NCBI RefSeq assembly: GCF_000181515.1
Contig: NZ_ABCG01000002.1
Span: 62,001-126,000, forward strand
Length of the DNA stretch: 64,000 bases
DNA from: Erythrobacter sp. SD-21
GTDB taxonomy: Bacteria > Pseudomonadota > Alphaproteobacteria > Sphingomonadales > Sphingomonadaceae
Direction: 5' to 3'
Part shown: piece by piece, positions 26,889 through 35,615 of the stretch
How the letters are laid out: each line of letters opens with the position of its first letter
Position numbering within the stretch: the first letter of the stretch is position 1
Notes under the pieces: model-generated
What the model saw: only the letters and a program-made list of their open reading frames with translations
Database searches by the model: none
Told to the model about the DNA's origin: nothing
Program-made: the position numbers and the translations under genes

Positions 26889-27425
26889 ATGACCACCCTT
26901 GCCATCCAGACCCGCCCGAGCGCCATAACCAGCCATGGCTTCGACCTCTCGCCTCCGGTTCGCATATTCCTGAGCGTCGCCTGCTTCACCCTGAGCTTCT
27001 TCGCGCTGATTGCACTGTCGCGCGCAGCCTTTGGCCTGGTGCCCGACCTCCGCCACTACGACAAGCTGCCGGTCTGGATCCATGTCGCGAGCGTGCTGCC
27101 CGCCATCCCGCTGGGAGGCTATTTGCTGCTCGCCCGCAAGGGCACCCGGCGGCACAAGCAGCTAGGCAAGCTGTGGCTGGTGCTGATGCTGTCAACGGCG
27201 ACTTCGGCCATCCTCATCACTTCGGGCGGCGGGTACAGCCCGATCCACCTGCTGATCCCCGCGACCTTTCACGCTGCATGGAAAACCGTCGCGACGGCGC
27301 GCCGCGGCGACATTGCGGGGCACAAGAAGCACCTCGTCATCACCTATATAGCTGCTCTGCTGGTCCCGGGCCTTATCGCCTTCGCAATCCCGGGACGGCT
27401 GATGAACCAGCTGGTCTTCGGTTAA
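26889..27425 (+). CDS. DUF2306-type membrane protein, 178 aa
   Basis: Four predicted transmembrane helices (IFLSVACFTLSFFALIALS, VWIHVASVLPAIPLGGYLLL, LWLVLMLSTATSAILIT and a C-terminal one) with conserved basic and His residues between them (RRHKQLGKLW, HKKHLVITY). This matches the DUF2306 family of predicted membrane proteins. ATG at 26889 follows GTGGAG by ten bases. It is divergent from the LytTR regulator, which makes it a candidate target of that regulator, an inference from position only. Confidence 0.75.
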   Translation: MTTLAIQTRPSAITSHGFDLSPPVRIFLSVACFTLSFFALIALSRAAFGLVPDLRHYDKLPVWIHVASVLPAIPLGGYLLLARKGTRRHKQLGKLWLVLMLSTATSAILITSGGGYSPIHLLIPATFHAAWKTVATARRGDIAGHKKHLVITYIAALLVPGLIAFAIPGRLMNQLVFG

Positions 27426-28702
27426 GCCGCCTCGTCCGCCGCATCTAGTCCGTAAGCCGTGTGCAGCACGCGCACCGCGAGTTCGGTCTCGTCCTCGTCG
27501 ATCATCACGCTGACCTTAATTTCGGACGTCGTGATGGCCTGGATGTTGATCCCGCGGTCGGCCAGCGCCTGGAACATGGTCGCCGCGACGCCCGCGTGGC
27601 TTTTCATGCCGACACCCACGACACTGATCTTGGCGATCTTGCTGTCGGTGATGAGGCGGTTGTAGCCGATGTCGTCGCGCTTGTCCTCGAGCAGTGCCTG
27701 CGCGCGGGCGAGGTCGGCCTGCGGCACGGTGAAGGTCACGTCGGTCTCGCCCTTGTCGCGGCCGACGTTCTGGATGATCATGTCGACATTGATGCTGGCC
27801 TTGGCGAGCGGCTCGAAGATATGCGCCACCGCGCCCGGCTTGTCGGGCACGCGGGTCAGGATCACCTTCGCTTCGTTCTTGTCATGCGCGATGCCGGTTA
27901 CGTGCTGGCGTTCCACGAGGCCCTTCTCCACCAATTCGTTCATTTCCTCTTCCGACACGATCATCGTGCCCGGAAGCTCGTCTGCGGGGACAGCGTCGTC
28001 GCCCACGAAGCTGGAGAGGACCTGCACGCGCACGCCCTCCTTCATGGCGAGGCCGACGCTGCGGGTCTGCAGCACCTTGGCCCCCACGCTCGCCAGCTCG
28101 AGCATTTCCTCATAGGTCACCGCCTTCAGCTTGCGCGCCTTGGCGACGATCCGCGGGTCGGTCGTGTAGACGCCGTCGACGTCGGTGTAGATGTCGCAGC
28201 GGTCGGCACCCACCGCCGCGGCCACAGCCACGGCCGAGGTGTCCGAACCGCCGCGGCCCATGGTCGTGATGCGCCCCTCGTCCGACACGCCCTGAAAGCC
28301 GGGGATGACGGCGATCTCGCCCTCTGCCATCGACTTTCCCAGCGCTTCGCCATCGATGCTGTCGACGCGCGCCTTGGCGTGCGCTTCGATCGTGCGGACC
28401 GGAAGTTGCCAGCCGAGCCAACTGCGCGCTTTCGCGCCCAGCGATTGCAGGGTCAGCGCAAGAAGGCCCGAGGTGACCTGCTCGCCGCTCGCCACAACGA
28501 CATCGTATTCGGCGGGGTCGTAGAGCGCGTTCGCCTCGCGGCAGAAATTGACCAGCCGGTCGGTCTCGCCCGCCATCGCGCTGACGACGACCGCGACCTC
28601 GTTGCCGCCTGCCGTCTGCTTGCGCACGATATTGGCGACGCGGCGAATGCGTTCGGTCCCCGCCATGGAGGTGCCGCCGAATTTCATCACGATACGGGCC
28701 AA
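27422..28702 (-). CDS. lysC: Aspartate kinase
   Basis: Phosphorylates aspartate as the first step to lysine, threonine and methionine. The N-terminus (ARIVMKFGGTSMAG) holds the KFGGTS catalytic motif, the middle has GRGGSDTSAVAVAAAV, and two ACT domains follow for feedback control (VTGIAHDKNEAKVIL and KISVVGVGMKSHAGVA). TTG at 28702 is chosen as start because the conserved first residues begin there and GGAG lies about ten bases upstream. The longer ORF overlaps the divergent ubiG. Length (426) fits the family. Confidence 0.95.
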   Translation of the reverse strand: MARIVMKFGGTSMAGTERIRRVANIVRKQTAGGNEVAVVVSAMAGETDRLVNFCREANALYDPAEYDVVVASGEQVTSGLLALTLQSLGAKARSWLGWQLPVRTIEAHAKARVDSIDGEALGKSMAEGEIAVIPGFQGVSDEGRITTMGRGGSDTSAVAVAAAVGADRCDIYTDVDGVYTTDPRIVAKARKLKAVTYEEMLELASVGAKVLQTRSVGLAMKEGVRVQVLSSFVGDDAVPADELPGTMIVSEEEMNELVEKGLVERQHVTGIAHDKNEAKVILTRVPDKPGAVAHIFEPLAKASINVDMIIQNVGRDKGETDVTFTVPQADLARAQALLEDKRDDIGYNRLITDSKIAKISVVGVGMKSHAGVAATMFQALADRGINIQAITTSEIKVSVMIDEDETELAVRVLHTAYGLDAADEAA

Positions 28703-28755
28703 GCGGGGAAGTCTCCGTGCTGGAATGCCTGAGGCTAGGCTGCTAGCCACGCGCA

Positions 28756-29514
28756 ATGAGCGATGCAACCACGAGCCGTCAAAGCAATACTTACACCGGC
28801 CAAACGATCCGGCCAGACGAGGCCGCGCATTTCGGCAGGCTGGCGGCCGACTGGTGGGACCCGAAGGGCTCCAGCGCCATGCTGCACAAGCTCAACCCGG
28901 TGCGCCTTTCCTTCCTGCGCGATGCGATCGACCTGCACTGGGCGGGCGATGTGCGCGATGCGAAGCCGCTCGCAGGGAAGACCGCGCTCGATGTCGGTTG
29001 CGGCGCGGGGCTCCTGTGCGAACCGCTGGCTCGGCTTGGTGCCGATGTGACCGGCGTGGATGCCGCGCCCGAGAACACCGCCGCCGCCGCGATCCACGCG
29101 GAGCGCTCCGGCCTCGACATCCGCTACATGGCGGGCGAACTGGCCGCGCAGGACATCGGCACATTCGACCTCGTCACCGCGATGGAGGTGATCGAGCATG
29201 TCGCCGACAAGCAGGCTTTCGCGAGCGAACTTGCCGCGCGGCTTGCGCCCGGTGGCCTGATGGTCCTTTCCACCCCCAACCGCACCGTCCGCAGCCGCGC
29301 GCTGATGATCGGGGCGGCCGAGGGCTTCGGGCTGATCCCAAAGGGCACGCACCACTGGGACGACTTCATCACGCCCGAGGAACTGGGCGAGCTTCTCGAG
29401 GCAGCGGGACTTTCGATGGGAGAGCCCAAGGGTATCGCCTTCTCGCTGATGAAGGGGCTGCATCTTTCAGGCGATCTCTCGCTCAACTACATCGTCACTG
29501 CGCGAGCGCGTTGA
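28756..29514 (+). CDS. ubiG: 3-demethylubiquinone/polyprenyl O-methyltransferase UbiG
   Basis: SAM-dependent O-methyltransferase acting twice in ubiquinone synthesis. The SAM motif LDVGCGAGLLCEPLARLGADV, the acidic VDAAPEN, and MEVIEHVADK are all present, with the typical UbiG N-terminal DEAAHFGRLAADWWDPKG. Length of 252 is normal. The C-terminal end overlaps the convergent phosphodiesterase by 20 bases. Confidence 0.96.
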   Translation: MSDATTSRQSNTYTGQTIRPDEAAHFGRLAADWWDPKGSSAMLHKLNPVRLSFLRDAIDLHWAGDVRDAKPLAGKTALDVGCGAGLLCEPLARLGADVTGVDAAPENTAAAAIHAERSGLDIRYMAGELAAQDIGTFDLVTAMEVIEHVADKQAFASELAARLAPGGLMVLSTPNRTVRSRALMIGAAEGFGLIPKGTHHWDDFITPEELGELLEAAGLSMGEPKGIAFSLMKGLHLSGDLSLNYIVTARAR

Positions 29515-30538
29515 CCGCGATTGCCGGATCGTCGGTGAAGATACCGTCGAGCCCCGCAGCTTTTGCCACCAGCACCAGCGACGCCAGATTGCCGGTCGCC
29601 GCTTCGCCGCCGTCGGTGCGGAAGGCGGGCGGCAAGTAGGCGTTCTCCTTGCGCAGGGTCCAGCCATGGACCTGCAAGCCGGCCGCTTTTGCTGCCTCGA
29701 TCACGCCGGTCGAACCGCCGTCCGCCGCCAGCAGCAAGCGCAGGTCCGCGCCGATCGCATCGGCATAGCCCGCCACTTCGGCAAGACCGCTTGGGGCAAG
29801 CATGTCCTCATAGCGCAGCCCCGGCTCGTCCGCCGGACCGCCCTCGGTCGCGGCAAGCAGGACGAGCCGCACATCGACCAGCCGGTCGAGCCGCTTGAGC
29901 GGAGCGACCTCGAAGCTTTGCACGAAAACAGCGTCTTCGGCGTCGTCGAGATCCGCCTCGCGCAGCGCGGTGACAAGCAGGTCGACGCTGTCGATGCCCG
30001 CTTCCTGCAGCAGAAAGGTCGGATGCTTGAGTTCAGGATAAAGGCCGATGCTCCGACCCGTCTCTGCCTGCTTGGCGCGCACCAGCTGCACGATCTCGGC
30101 AAAGGTCGGGATGGCGTAGAGCCCGTCGAAGCGGGCGTTGGAGGGGCGCAGGCCGGGCAGGCGCTCTTTCGCGCGCAGGGTGCGCAGTTCGGCGAGGGTG
30201 AAGTCCTCGGCGAACCAGCCGCTGACCAACCGCCCGTCGATCGTCTTTGACCGCCGGCGATCGGCAAACTCCTCATGGAAAGCCACATCGGTCGTATCGG
30301 AAAGCTCGTTCTCGTGCCGTGCCACCAGCACGAGGTCCTTCGTGACCACCAGGTCGGGCTCGACATAGTCCGCCCCCTGGTCGATTGCGCGTTCGTAAGC
30401 GACCAGCGTATGCTCGGGCCGCTCCCCGCTCGCGCCGCGATGGGCGATGACCAGCATGCCGCCATCCGTTGCACGCTCCTGCGCAGCCAGCGGCGGCGTG
30501 ACAAGCAGGGCTAGGGCGGCAAGCAGCCGGATCAGCAT
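29495..30538 (-). CDS. Glycerophosphodiester phosphodiesterase, exported, 347 aa
   Basis: A signal peptide (IRLLAALALLVTPPLAAQ) precedes a GDPD TIM barrel. The catalytic site is visible as IAHRGASGERPEHT, then EPDLVVTKDLVLVARHE, and further on LYPELKHPTF and WTLRKENAYLP. Such enzymes split glycerophosphodiesters to glycerol-3-phosphate and an alcohol in the periplasm, using a divalent metal. Length and motifs resemble GlpQ, but the gene name is left open. ATG at 30538 sits 7 bases inside the end of the ArsC-like gene, suggesting coupling. Confidence 0.9.
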   Translation of the reverse strand: MLIRLLAALALLVTPPLAAQERATDGGMLVIAHRGASGERPEHTLVAYERAIDQGADYVEPDLVVTKDLVLVARHENELSDTTDVAFHEEFADRRRSKTIDGRLVSGWFAEDFTLAELRTLRAKERLPGLRPSNARFDGLYAIPTFAEIVQLVRAKQAETGRSIGLYPELKHPTFLLQEAGIDSVDLLVTALREADLDDAEDAVFVQSFEVAPLKRLDRLVDVRLVLLAATEGGPADEPGLRYEDMLAPSGLAEVAGYADAIGADLRLLLAADGGSTGVIEAAKAAGLQVHGWTLRKENAYLPPAFRTDGGEAATGNLASLVLVAKAAGLDGIFTDDPAIAVNALAQ

Positions 30539-30879
30539 AACGCGCTTTTCCAGGCCGCTTCGTCGAACCCGACGTGGATACCGCCAGCGTACTCCACAAC
30601 AGGGCGCTTGATCATGCTGGGATGCTCCACCATCAACGCGATTGCCTTGGCTTGGTCGATAACCGTCTTTTCGGCATCGGACAGTTTGCGGAAGGTCGTC
30701 CCGCGCTTGTTGAGCAGGACTTCCCACCCGGCTTCATCGGCCCAGTTCGCCAGCCGCTCGGCATCGGCGCCCTCCTTCTTGTAGTCGTGGAACGTGTAGT
30801 CGATGGCCTGCGCCTCGAGCCACTTCCTCGCCTTCTTGACGGTGTCGCAATTGGGGATGCCGTAGAGGTGGATGGTCAT
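30532..30879 (-). CDS. ArsC/Spx-family thioredoxin-fold protein (YffB-like), 115 aa
   Basis: A small thioredoxin-fold protein with the single catalytic-type Cys11 in GIPNCDTVKKARKWL and the IKRPVVEY motif near residue 92, diagnostic of the ArsC/Spx/YffB family. It resembles YffB, whose arsenate reductase activity is doubtful; glutathione-linked thiol chemistry is likelier. GGAAGGGAAGC leads directly to the ATG at 30879. It is upstream of and overlaps the phosphodiesterase gene. Confidence 0.88.
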   Translation of the reverse strand: MTIHLYGIPNCDTVKKARKWLEAQAIDYTFHDYKKEGADAERLANWADEAGWEVLLNKRGTTFRKLSDAEKTVIDQAKAIALMVEHPSMIKRPVVEYAGGIHVGFDEAAWKSALC

Positions 30880-30998
30880 GCTTCCCTTCCTACAGGGTGG
30901 AACAGATGGAACACGGTCCTGAGCGAAAAGGCTTCGGACCTGAAAACTCGCCTGCAACCGGCCCATTCGAGCGATTTGCCAGCGGTTCGGCTACCTGA

Positions 30999-31481
30999 CT
31001 AACGCGGGCGCGGCGCGTAGGAAAGGTGCGCGTCGGCGATGGCCACGGCCAATGCATCGGCGGCGTCGGCCCCGGCGATTTTCACGCCCGGCAGCAGCAC
31101 CTTGAGCATGGCCTGGACTTGGGTCTTGTCCGCCCCACCCGTGCCGACCACGGCCTTCTTCACCAGCCGTGCCGCGTGTTCGTTCACGTCCAGCCCCGCC
31201 GCGCCGCACGCTGCCAGAACCGCGCCGCGCGCCTGCGCCAGCTTGAGAGTCGACTGCGGGTTCTTGTTGACGAAGACTTCTTCGGCCGCCGCTCTGTCGG
31301 GCCGGTGCTCGGCAATCACGGCTTCCAAAGCGGTTTGTAAATGCGACAGGCGGCGCGCCATCGGCGCCTTGGCGTCGGTCGGCACCTGCCCGTTGGCGAT
31401 ATGCGCGATGCGCGAACCCTCGGCCCGGATCACGCCCCAGCCGGTGCAGCTGAGCGAGGGGTCGAGACCGAGGATGATCAT
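30999..31481 (-). CDS. ruvC: Holliday junction resolvase RuvC
   Basis: Endonuclease that cleaves four-way junctions at the end of recombination. Catalytic acidic residues are visible as D7 ([12 protein letters not shown]), the Glu in [10 protein letters not shown] and the Asp pair in [11 protein letters not shown]. Length of 160 is usual. Its start lies 13 bases past the stop of a candidate 31-codon ORF, downstream of the yebC gene, matching the common yebC-ruvC order. RuvA and RuvB are not within the window. Confidence 0.95.
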   Translation of the reverse strand: MIILGLDPSLSCTGWGVIRAEGSRIAHIANGQVPTDAKAPMARRLSHLQTALEAVIAEHRPDRAAAEEVFVNKNPQSTLKLAQARGAVLAACGAAGLDVNEHAARLVKKAVVGTGGADKTQVQAMLKVLLPGVKIAGADAADALAVAIADAHLSYAPRPR

Positions 31482-31494
31482 CGGGCGACGCCGC

Positions 31495-31590
31495 TCATCC
31501 GAGCCCGACCAGCCAGCCGAGCCGCCACGCGATGGCCAGCAGGAACGCGCCGCCGAGCACGATTGCCAGAGCCCATTCGCGTAGCTTCAA
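31495..31590 (-). CDS. Possible 31-aa membrane peptide between yebC and ruvC
   Basis: A TTG-initiated ORF encodes [18 protein letters not shown] followed by [12 protein letters not shown], a single strong transmembrane helix with flanking charges. It fits the gap between yebC (stop at 31604) and ruvC (start at 31481) on the same strand, with AGGCG shortly upstream. The family is not recognised, and translation is uncertain. Confidence 0.4.
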   Translation of the reverse strand: MKLREWALAIVLGGAFLLAIAWRLGWLVGLG

Positions 31591-31603
31591 CGCCTGTCAC
31601 GCC

Positions 31604-32350
31604 TCAGGCGCTGACCTTGTCCATGACCTCGTCGGAGATTTCGTAATTGCCCCAGACGGTCTGGACGTCGTCATCGTCTTCCAGCGCGTCGATCAGCTTG
31701 ATCAGCGTGCCGGCGCCCTTCTCGTCCATGTCGACGGTGAGGTTGGGCTTCCACGCGAGCTTGACGTTTTCCGCCTCGCCCAGCGCCTTTTCCAGATCGC
31801 CCGCGACCTGGTGGAGATCGTCGGCCGCGGTCCAGATCGTGTGACCGTCCTCGCTGCTTTCGATGTCTTCCGCGCCCGCCTCCATCGCGGCTTCGAGGAC
31901 CTTGTCCTCGTCGCCTGCGCTTGCCGGATATTCGATCAGGCCGAGACGTTCGAAACCGTGCTGCACGCTGCCTTCGGTGCCAAGGTTGCCGCCGTTCTTG
32001 CTGAAGGCGGTGCGCACGGCGGTGGCGGTGCGGTTGCGGTTGTCGGTAAGCGCTTCGACGATGATCGCGCTGCCGCCGGGGCCGTAACCTTCGTAACGCA
32101 CTTCCTCGTAATTCTCGGCATCCGAGGCGGAGGCCTTGTCGATCGCGCGCTGGATGTTGTCCTTAGGCATCGACTGGCTCTTCGCCGCGTTGACGGCAAG
32201 GCGCAGGCGCGGGTTCATGTCCGGATCGGGCATGCCCATCTTCGCCGCCACGGTGATTTCGCGGCTCAATTTGGAGAAGAGGTTGGAACGCTTCTTGTCC
32301 TGCGCACCCTTGCGGTGCATGATGTTTTTGAACTTGGAATGGCCTGCCAT
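31604..32350 (-). CDS. YebC/PmpR family transcription/translation factor, 248 aa
   Basis: Typical YebC family (TACO1-like). The N-terminus [20 protein letters not shown], then [13 protein letters not shown], and [19 protein letters not shown] are near-universal signatures. Early work described it as a DNA-binding regulator; more recent work links the family to translation of proline-rich sequences. ATG at 32350 is the conserved start; the ORF upstream to 32458 is not supported. It leads the yebC-ruvC unit. Confidence 0.96.
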   Translation of the reverse strand: MAGHSKFKNIMHRKGAQDKKRSNLFSKLSREITVAAKMGMPDPDMNPRLRLAVNAAKSQSMPKDNIQRAIDKASASDAENYEEVRYEGYGPGGSAIIVEALTDNRNRTATAVRTAFSKNGGNLGTEGSVQHGFERLGLIEYPASAGDEDKVLEAAMEAGAEDIESSEDGHTIWTAADDLHQVAGDLEKALGEAENVKLAWKPNLTVDMDEKGAGTLIKLIDALEDDDDVQTVWGNYEISDEVMDKVSA

Positions 32351-32612
32351 GGTCTCTTTTGCCGCTTGTCTGGTGAAATGGATTGCTGCTGCCCTTAGCC
32401 GCTTCGCCCCTGCCCGCACAAGCCTCGGCGGCTGTGCATCATATGTGAATCCGCGCATTCAAAGCGTGTTCATGGCCAAGGGCTTAGACCCGTGATCATT
32501 CGCTGGCAGAATGCCTTGGGGAAATGGCACGCGGCGACAATACCCGACTTTTCGTGTAACAGGGTTTCGCAAGACTAGCGGTGCCGATGCACGATGTGAA
32601 AGGACCCGAGCT

Positions 32613-33356
32613 ATGACTACCCGTACCAGGGGTTGGGGGCACACTCTCAAGCTGGCCTCCGTTCCGATGATCCTCGCAGGCCTTGCCGCCTGCGCCACGC
32701 CGTTCAAGGCCGATGTCTCGCGCTTCCAGACGCAGTTGCCCGCGCCCGAGGGCGAGAGCTTCTACGTCGTCGCCGAGGATCCGAGTCTGGCCGGCGGTCT
32801 CGAATTCTCGCAATATGCGGACCATGTCGAAGCGCAGATGGCGCGCCTCGGCTATGTCCAGGCCCCGTCGGCCGAAGACGCGACCCTGCTGGTCCGTTTC
32901 GACTACGGCGTTGACAACGGCCGCGAACGCGTTCGCACCACCGGGTTCCACGACCCGTTCTATTCGCCCTGGCGCGGCTATTACGGGGGCTTCGGCTATC
33001 GCCGTGCACCCTTCTATCGCCCGGCCTTCTACCGCACGCGCGACGGACGCCTGGTGCGCACCCGCTACCGCTCGAGCGCGTGGGGCTACGGTTTCTACGA
33101 CCCGTGGTTCGGTGGCCCGGAAGTGCGCAGCTACACCGTCTACACCAGCGGCATCGACATGAAGATCGATCGCGCCGGTACGGGTGAGCGGTTATTCGAG
33201 GGCAAGGCGCAGGCCCTGTCGACCTCGAACCGCCTGCAGTACCTCGTGCCGAACCTGGTCGAGGCCATGTTCACCGATTTCCCGGGCAATTCGGGCGAGA
33301 CGGTGCGCATCTCGGTCAAGCCGGAAGACGAGAATACGGTTCGCCGGATCGACTGA
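32613..33356 (+). CDS. DUF4136 lipoprotein, 247 aa
   Basis: A lipoprotein signal ends at AGLAAC (Cys near residue 27). The mature part has a DUF4136-type fold with FYVVAEDPSLAGGLEF and late EAMFTDFPGNSGETVRI. A tyrosine/glycine-rich stretch sits in the middle (FYSPWRGYYGGFGYRRAPFY) and ends at residue 160 or so. ATG at 32613 follows AGGA; the frame is open upstream to 32511 but without a ribosome site. An intrinsic terminator follows the gene. Function unknown; outer membrane association is likely. Confidence 0.85.
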   Translation: MTTRTRGWGHTLKLASVPMILAGLAACATPFKADVSRFQTQLPAPEGESFYVVAEDPSLAGGLEFSQYADHVEAQMARLGYVQAPSAEDATLLVRFDYGVDNGRERVRTTGFHDPFYSPWRGYYGGFGYRRAPFYRPAFYRTRDGRLVRTRYRSSAWGYGFYDPWFGGPEVRSYTVYTSGIDMKIDRAGTGERLFEGKAQALSTSNRLQYLVPNLVEAMFTDFPGNSGETVRISVKPEDENTVRRID

Positions 33357-33400
33357 TCGCGGCGCAACAAGATCGCTCCCCCGGACGGGAGCAACCGAGG

Positions 33401-33430
33401 AGGGCGACCATGGATCGGGTCGCCCTTTTT
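33401..33430 (+). terminator. Intrinsic terminator after the DUF4136 gene
   Basis: A 9-bp stem AGGGCGACC / GGTCGCCCT around an 8-base loop is followed directly by five T residues. It ends the plus-strand DUF4136 transcript just before the convergent regulator gene. Confidence 0.9.
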
Positions 33431-34458
33431 CATGCCCGATCCACTCGCCAGCGGAGGTTCGCGATCACGAGCGCCGAGGCGAAGACAGCGCCTTCGAGCA
33501 TGGCGGTGCCGAATTGGGAGATCATGTAGAACCCGTCTTCGCGGAACAACGATGCCACACCCGCCATGTCGAGGCGAGATAGCGGGAATTCCTCCTCAAG
33601 CATCACCAGCGTCGAGCCGTAGAACCGACCGCCCCAGAATGCCGTCAGCCCTGCCACGAGCGCTCCGACAGCGCTTGCCAGAAGACCCGCCGCAAAGCGG
33701 TCGAGGTCGAGCTGCAAGGCCAGCACCAGCGCGCAACTTGCGGCAACGCCCAGCGCCAGTCCTTCGAACATACCGGTCACCGGAGGAGGGGTCGCGCCGG
33801 TGAGCGCCTGTAGCCCGTACACGGCCAGCGCCGAACCGAGGCCGCCGATTACGACGCCTCCGGCCCCACCTCCGGCTACCAGCGCCCAGCCACTCCGGAT
33901 GCGCCATGACGCAGTGAGCGCCATCCCCGCTCCGATACCCGCGCCACCGAGGACGGCCAGAGCGATGGTCAGCAGAAGGATGGTCACGAAGCCGCCAGCA
34001 CTGCCGTCGGTCCCCAAGATCCCGTAGAAAAACCCTCCGAGGATGCCTGCCGCAAGGCCGCCGAGCGTCGTAGCGCCCGCCAATCGGGCAGCATGCGATT
34101 GCGAGGGGGCGTGCGGTGGAGGCGAAGCCGGAGGGGCGTCGTCCAACTCCGCAATGAACCGATAGCCGTGCTTCGGCACGGTCTCGATATAGCGGGGGGC
34201 CGATGCCTCGTCGCCGAGCGCGCGGCGCAGGGTGCGGATGGCCTGAGTCAGTGCCTCGTCGGTCACGGGAATGCCGCGCCAGACATCGTCCATGAACCGC
34301 GTCTTGGAGATCAGCTCTCCGGGATGGGTCGCAAGCAGCACAAGCGCATCGAAATAGCGGCTCCCCAGCTCGACAGCCTCGCCGCCACGCAGCAGGCGCC
34401 GTCCGTGCAGGTCGAGCGTAAAGTCGCCGAAGCGCACGAGGCCGGTGGTTTCTCCCAT
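33430..34458 (-). CDS. CadC-like winged-helix regulator with multi-pass membrane domain, 342 aa
   Basis: The N-terminal OmpR/PhoB-type winged helix (residues about 5-105: FGDFTLDLHGRRLLRGGEAVEL, TDEALTQAIRTLRRALGD, YIETVPKHGYRF) is joined by a proline-rich linker to about seven glycine/alanine-rich transmembrane helices. CadC and ToxR regulators normally have only one helix and a periplasmic sensor, so this multi-pass form is unusual. It would bind DNA while anchored in the inner membrane. The gene is divergent from a membrane protein 129 bases away, a likely target. Confidence 0.85.
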   Translation of the reverse strand: MGETTGLVRFGDFTLDLHGRRLLRGGEAVELGSRYFDALVLLATHPGELISKTRFMDDVWRGIPVTDEALTQAIRTLRRALGDEASAPRYIETVPKHGYRFIAELDDAPPASPPPHAPSQSHAARLAGATTLGGLAAGILGGFFYGILGTDGSAGGFVTILLLTIALAVLGGAGIGAGMALTASWRIRSGWALVAGGGAGGVVIGGLGSALAVYGLQALTGATPPPVTGMFEGLALGVAASCALVLALQLDLDRFAAGLLASAVGALVAGLTAFWGGRFYGSTLVMLEEEFPLSRLDMAGVASLFREDGFYMISQFGTAMLEGAVFASALVIANLRWRVDRA

Positions 34459-34587
34459 CGGCTGCTGGTTAGGCGATGATGCGGCAGTGAGGAAGGGTTT
34501 CAGCCATTGCTCAGGAATTGCTCATGCCGCTCACGAGGGTGGTGGCTAGGTCAGGGGGCATCGCAACAGCCAGCACAAGGACACGAC

Positions 34588-35136
34588 ATGACCCGTTCAA
34601 GCACGCAAAGGATCAACGGATGGCGGATCGCCGGTTGGGGCGCTTTGCTCGCCCTCCTCGCCCTGCCCGCCATCGCGATGCAGTTCACACCCGACGTCGA
34701 TTGGACTGGCAGCGACTTTCTGTTCGCTGCCATCCTCCTCGGCCTGTTGGGCGCAGGTATCGAGCTGGCGGTTCGAAGCGCACGCAACACGCCGCAGCGC
34801 CTCGGCATTGCGCTTGCAGTCCTCGGCGGTTTCCTGACCCTGTGGAGCAACGCAGCGGTCGGCATAATCGGTAGCGAGAGCGAGCCGACCAACCTGTTGT
34901 TTTTTGCGATGGTGGTCTTGGCGGTCGTCGCGAGCCTTGCCCTCAGGTTGCAGCCGGCTGGCATGCGGTGGTTGATGGCTGCTCTAAGTGCGGGTCAGTT
35001 CGTCGTCGGGATCGTGGCCGGTCTTTGGACGATGCCCGGACACGCCGTGGAGTGGGGCGTGCTGGCGTTCTTCGCGTTGATTTGGGGGGCATCCGCCGGC
35101 GCGTTTCACCGCGCCCGCCGACTCGTGGATAACTAG
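34588..35136 (+). CDS. Multi-pass membrane protein next to the CadC-like regulator, 182 aa
   Basis: Five or six hydrophobic helices (GWGALLALLALPAIAMQF, FLFAAILLGLLGAGIELAV, LGIALAVLGGFLTLWS, FFAMVVLAVVASLAL, WGVLAFFALIWGASAG). AAGGA lies 6 bases before the ATG at 34588. The family is not recognised. Divergent placement from the membrane regulator suggests control by it. Confidence 0.75.
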   Translation: MTRSSTQRINGWRIAGWGALLALLALPAIAMQFTPDVDWTGSDFLFAAILLGLLGAGIELAVRSARNTPQRLGIALAVLGGFLTLWSNAAVGIIGSESEPTNLLFFAMVVLAVVASLALRLQPAGMRWLMAALSAGQFVVGIVAGLWTMPGHAVEWGVLAFFALIWGASAGAFHRARRLVDN

Positions 35137-35153
35137 AAGCTCAGGCTAGCAAT

Positions 35154-35615
35154 TCAGGCCAGCTTCGCGTGGCCGCCGGTCGAGCCGAAGCCGCCTTCGC
35201 CGCGGGTCGTTTCGTCGAGCTCGTCGACTTCCTGAAAAGCTGCCTGCGTAACGGGAGCGAGCACGAGCTGCGCCACGCGGTCGCCGCGGGCGATGGCGAA
35301 ATCGTCGGCGCCGTGGTTGATCAGGATGACTTTCAACTCGCCGCGATAGTCGCTGTCGATCGTGCCCGGCGTGTTGGGCACGGAGATGCCGTGCTTCAAT
35401 GCGAGGCCCGAACGCGGGCGGACCTGGAATTCATAACCATGCGGAATGGCCATGGCGAGGCCCGTGGCGACCGCATGGCGCTGGCCCGGCCTTAAAGTCA
35501 CGCTTTCGGCGGAAAGAACATCCATGCCCGCCGCACCCTCGGTCGCATAGGCGGGCAGGTCGAGCCCGTGGCCATGCGGCAGGCGCTTGATCTGAACACC
35601 GACAGGATCAGTCAC
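35154..35615 (-). CDS. dut: dUTP diphosphatase
   Basis: Trimeric dUTPase hydrolysing dUTP to dUMP. The five family motifs are visible: [39 protein letters not shown] and [10 protein letters not shown] at the C-terminus. The GTG start at 35615 overlaps the coaBC stop, so the two genes are coupled; the coaBC-dut pair is common in alphaproteobacteria. Length of 153 is normal. Confidence 0.96.
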   Translation of the reverse strand: MTDPVGVQIKRLPHGHGLDLPAYATEGAAGMDVLSAESVTLRPGQRHAVATGLAMAIPHGYEFQVRPRSGLALKHGISVPNTPGTIDSDYRGELKVILINHGADDFAIARGDRVAQLVLAPVTQAAFQEVDELDETTRGEGGFGSTGGHAKLA

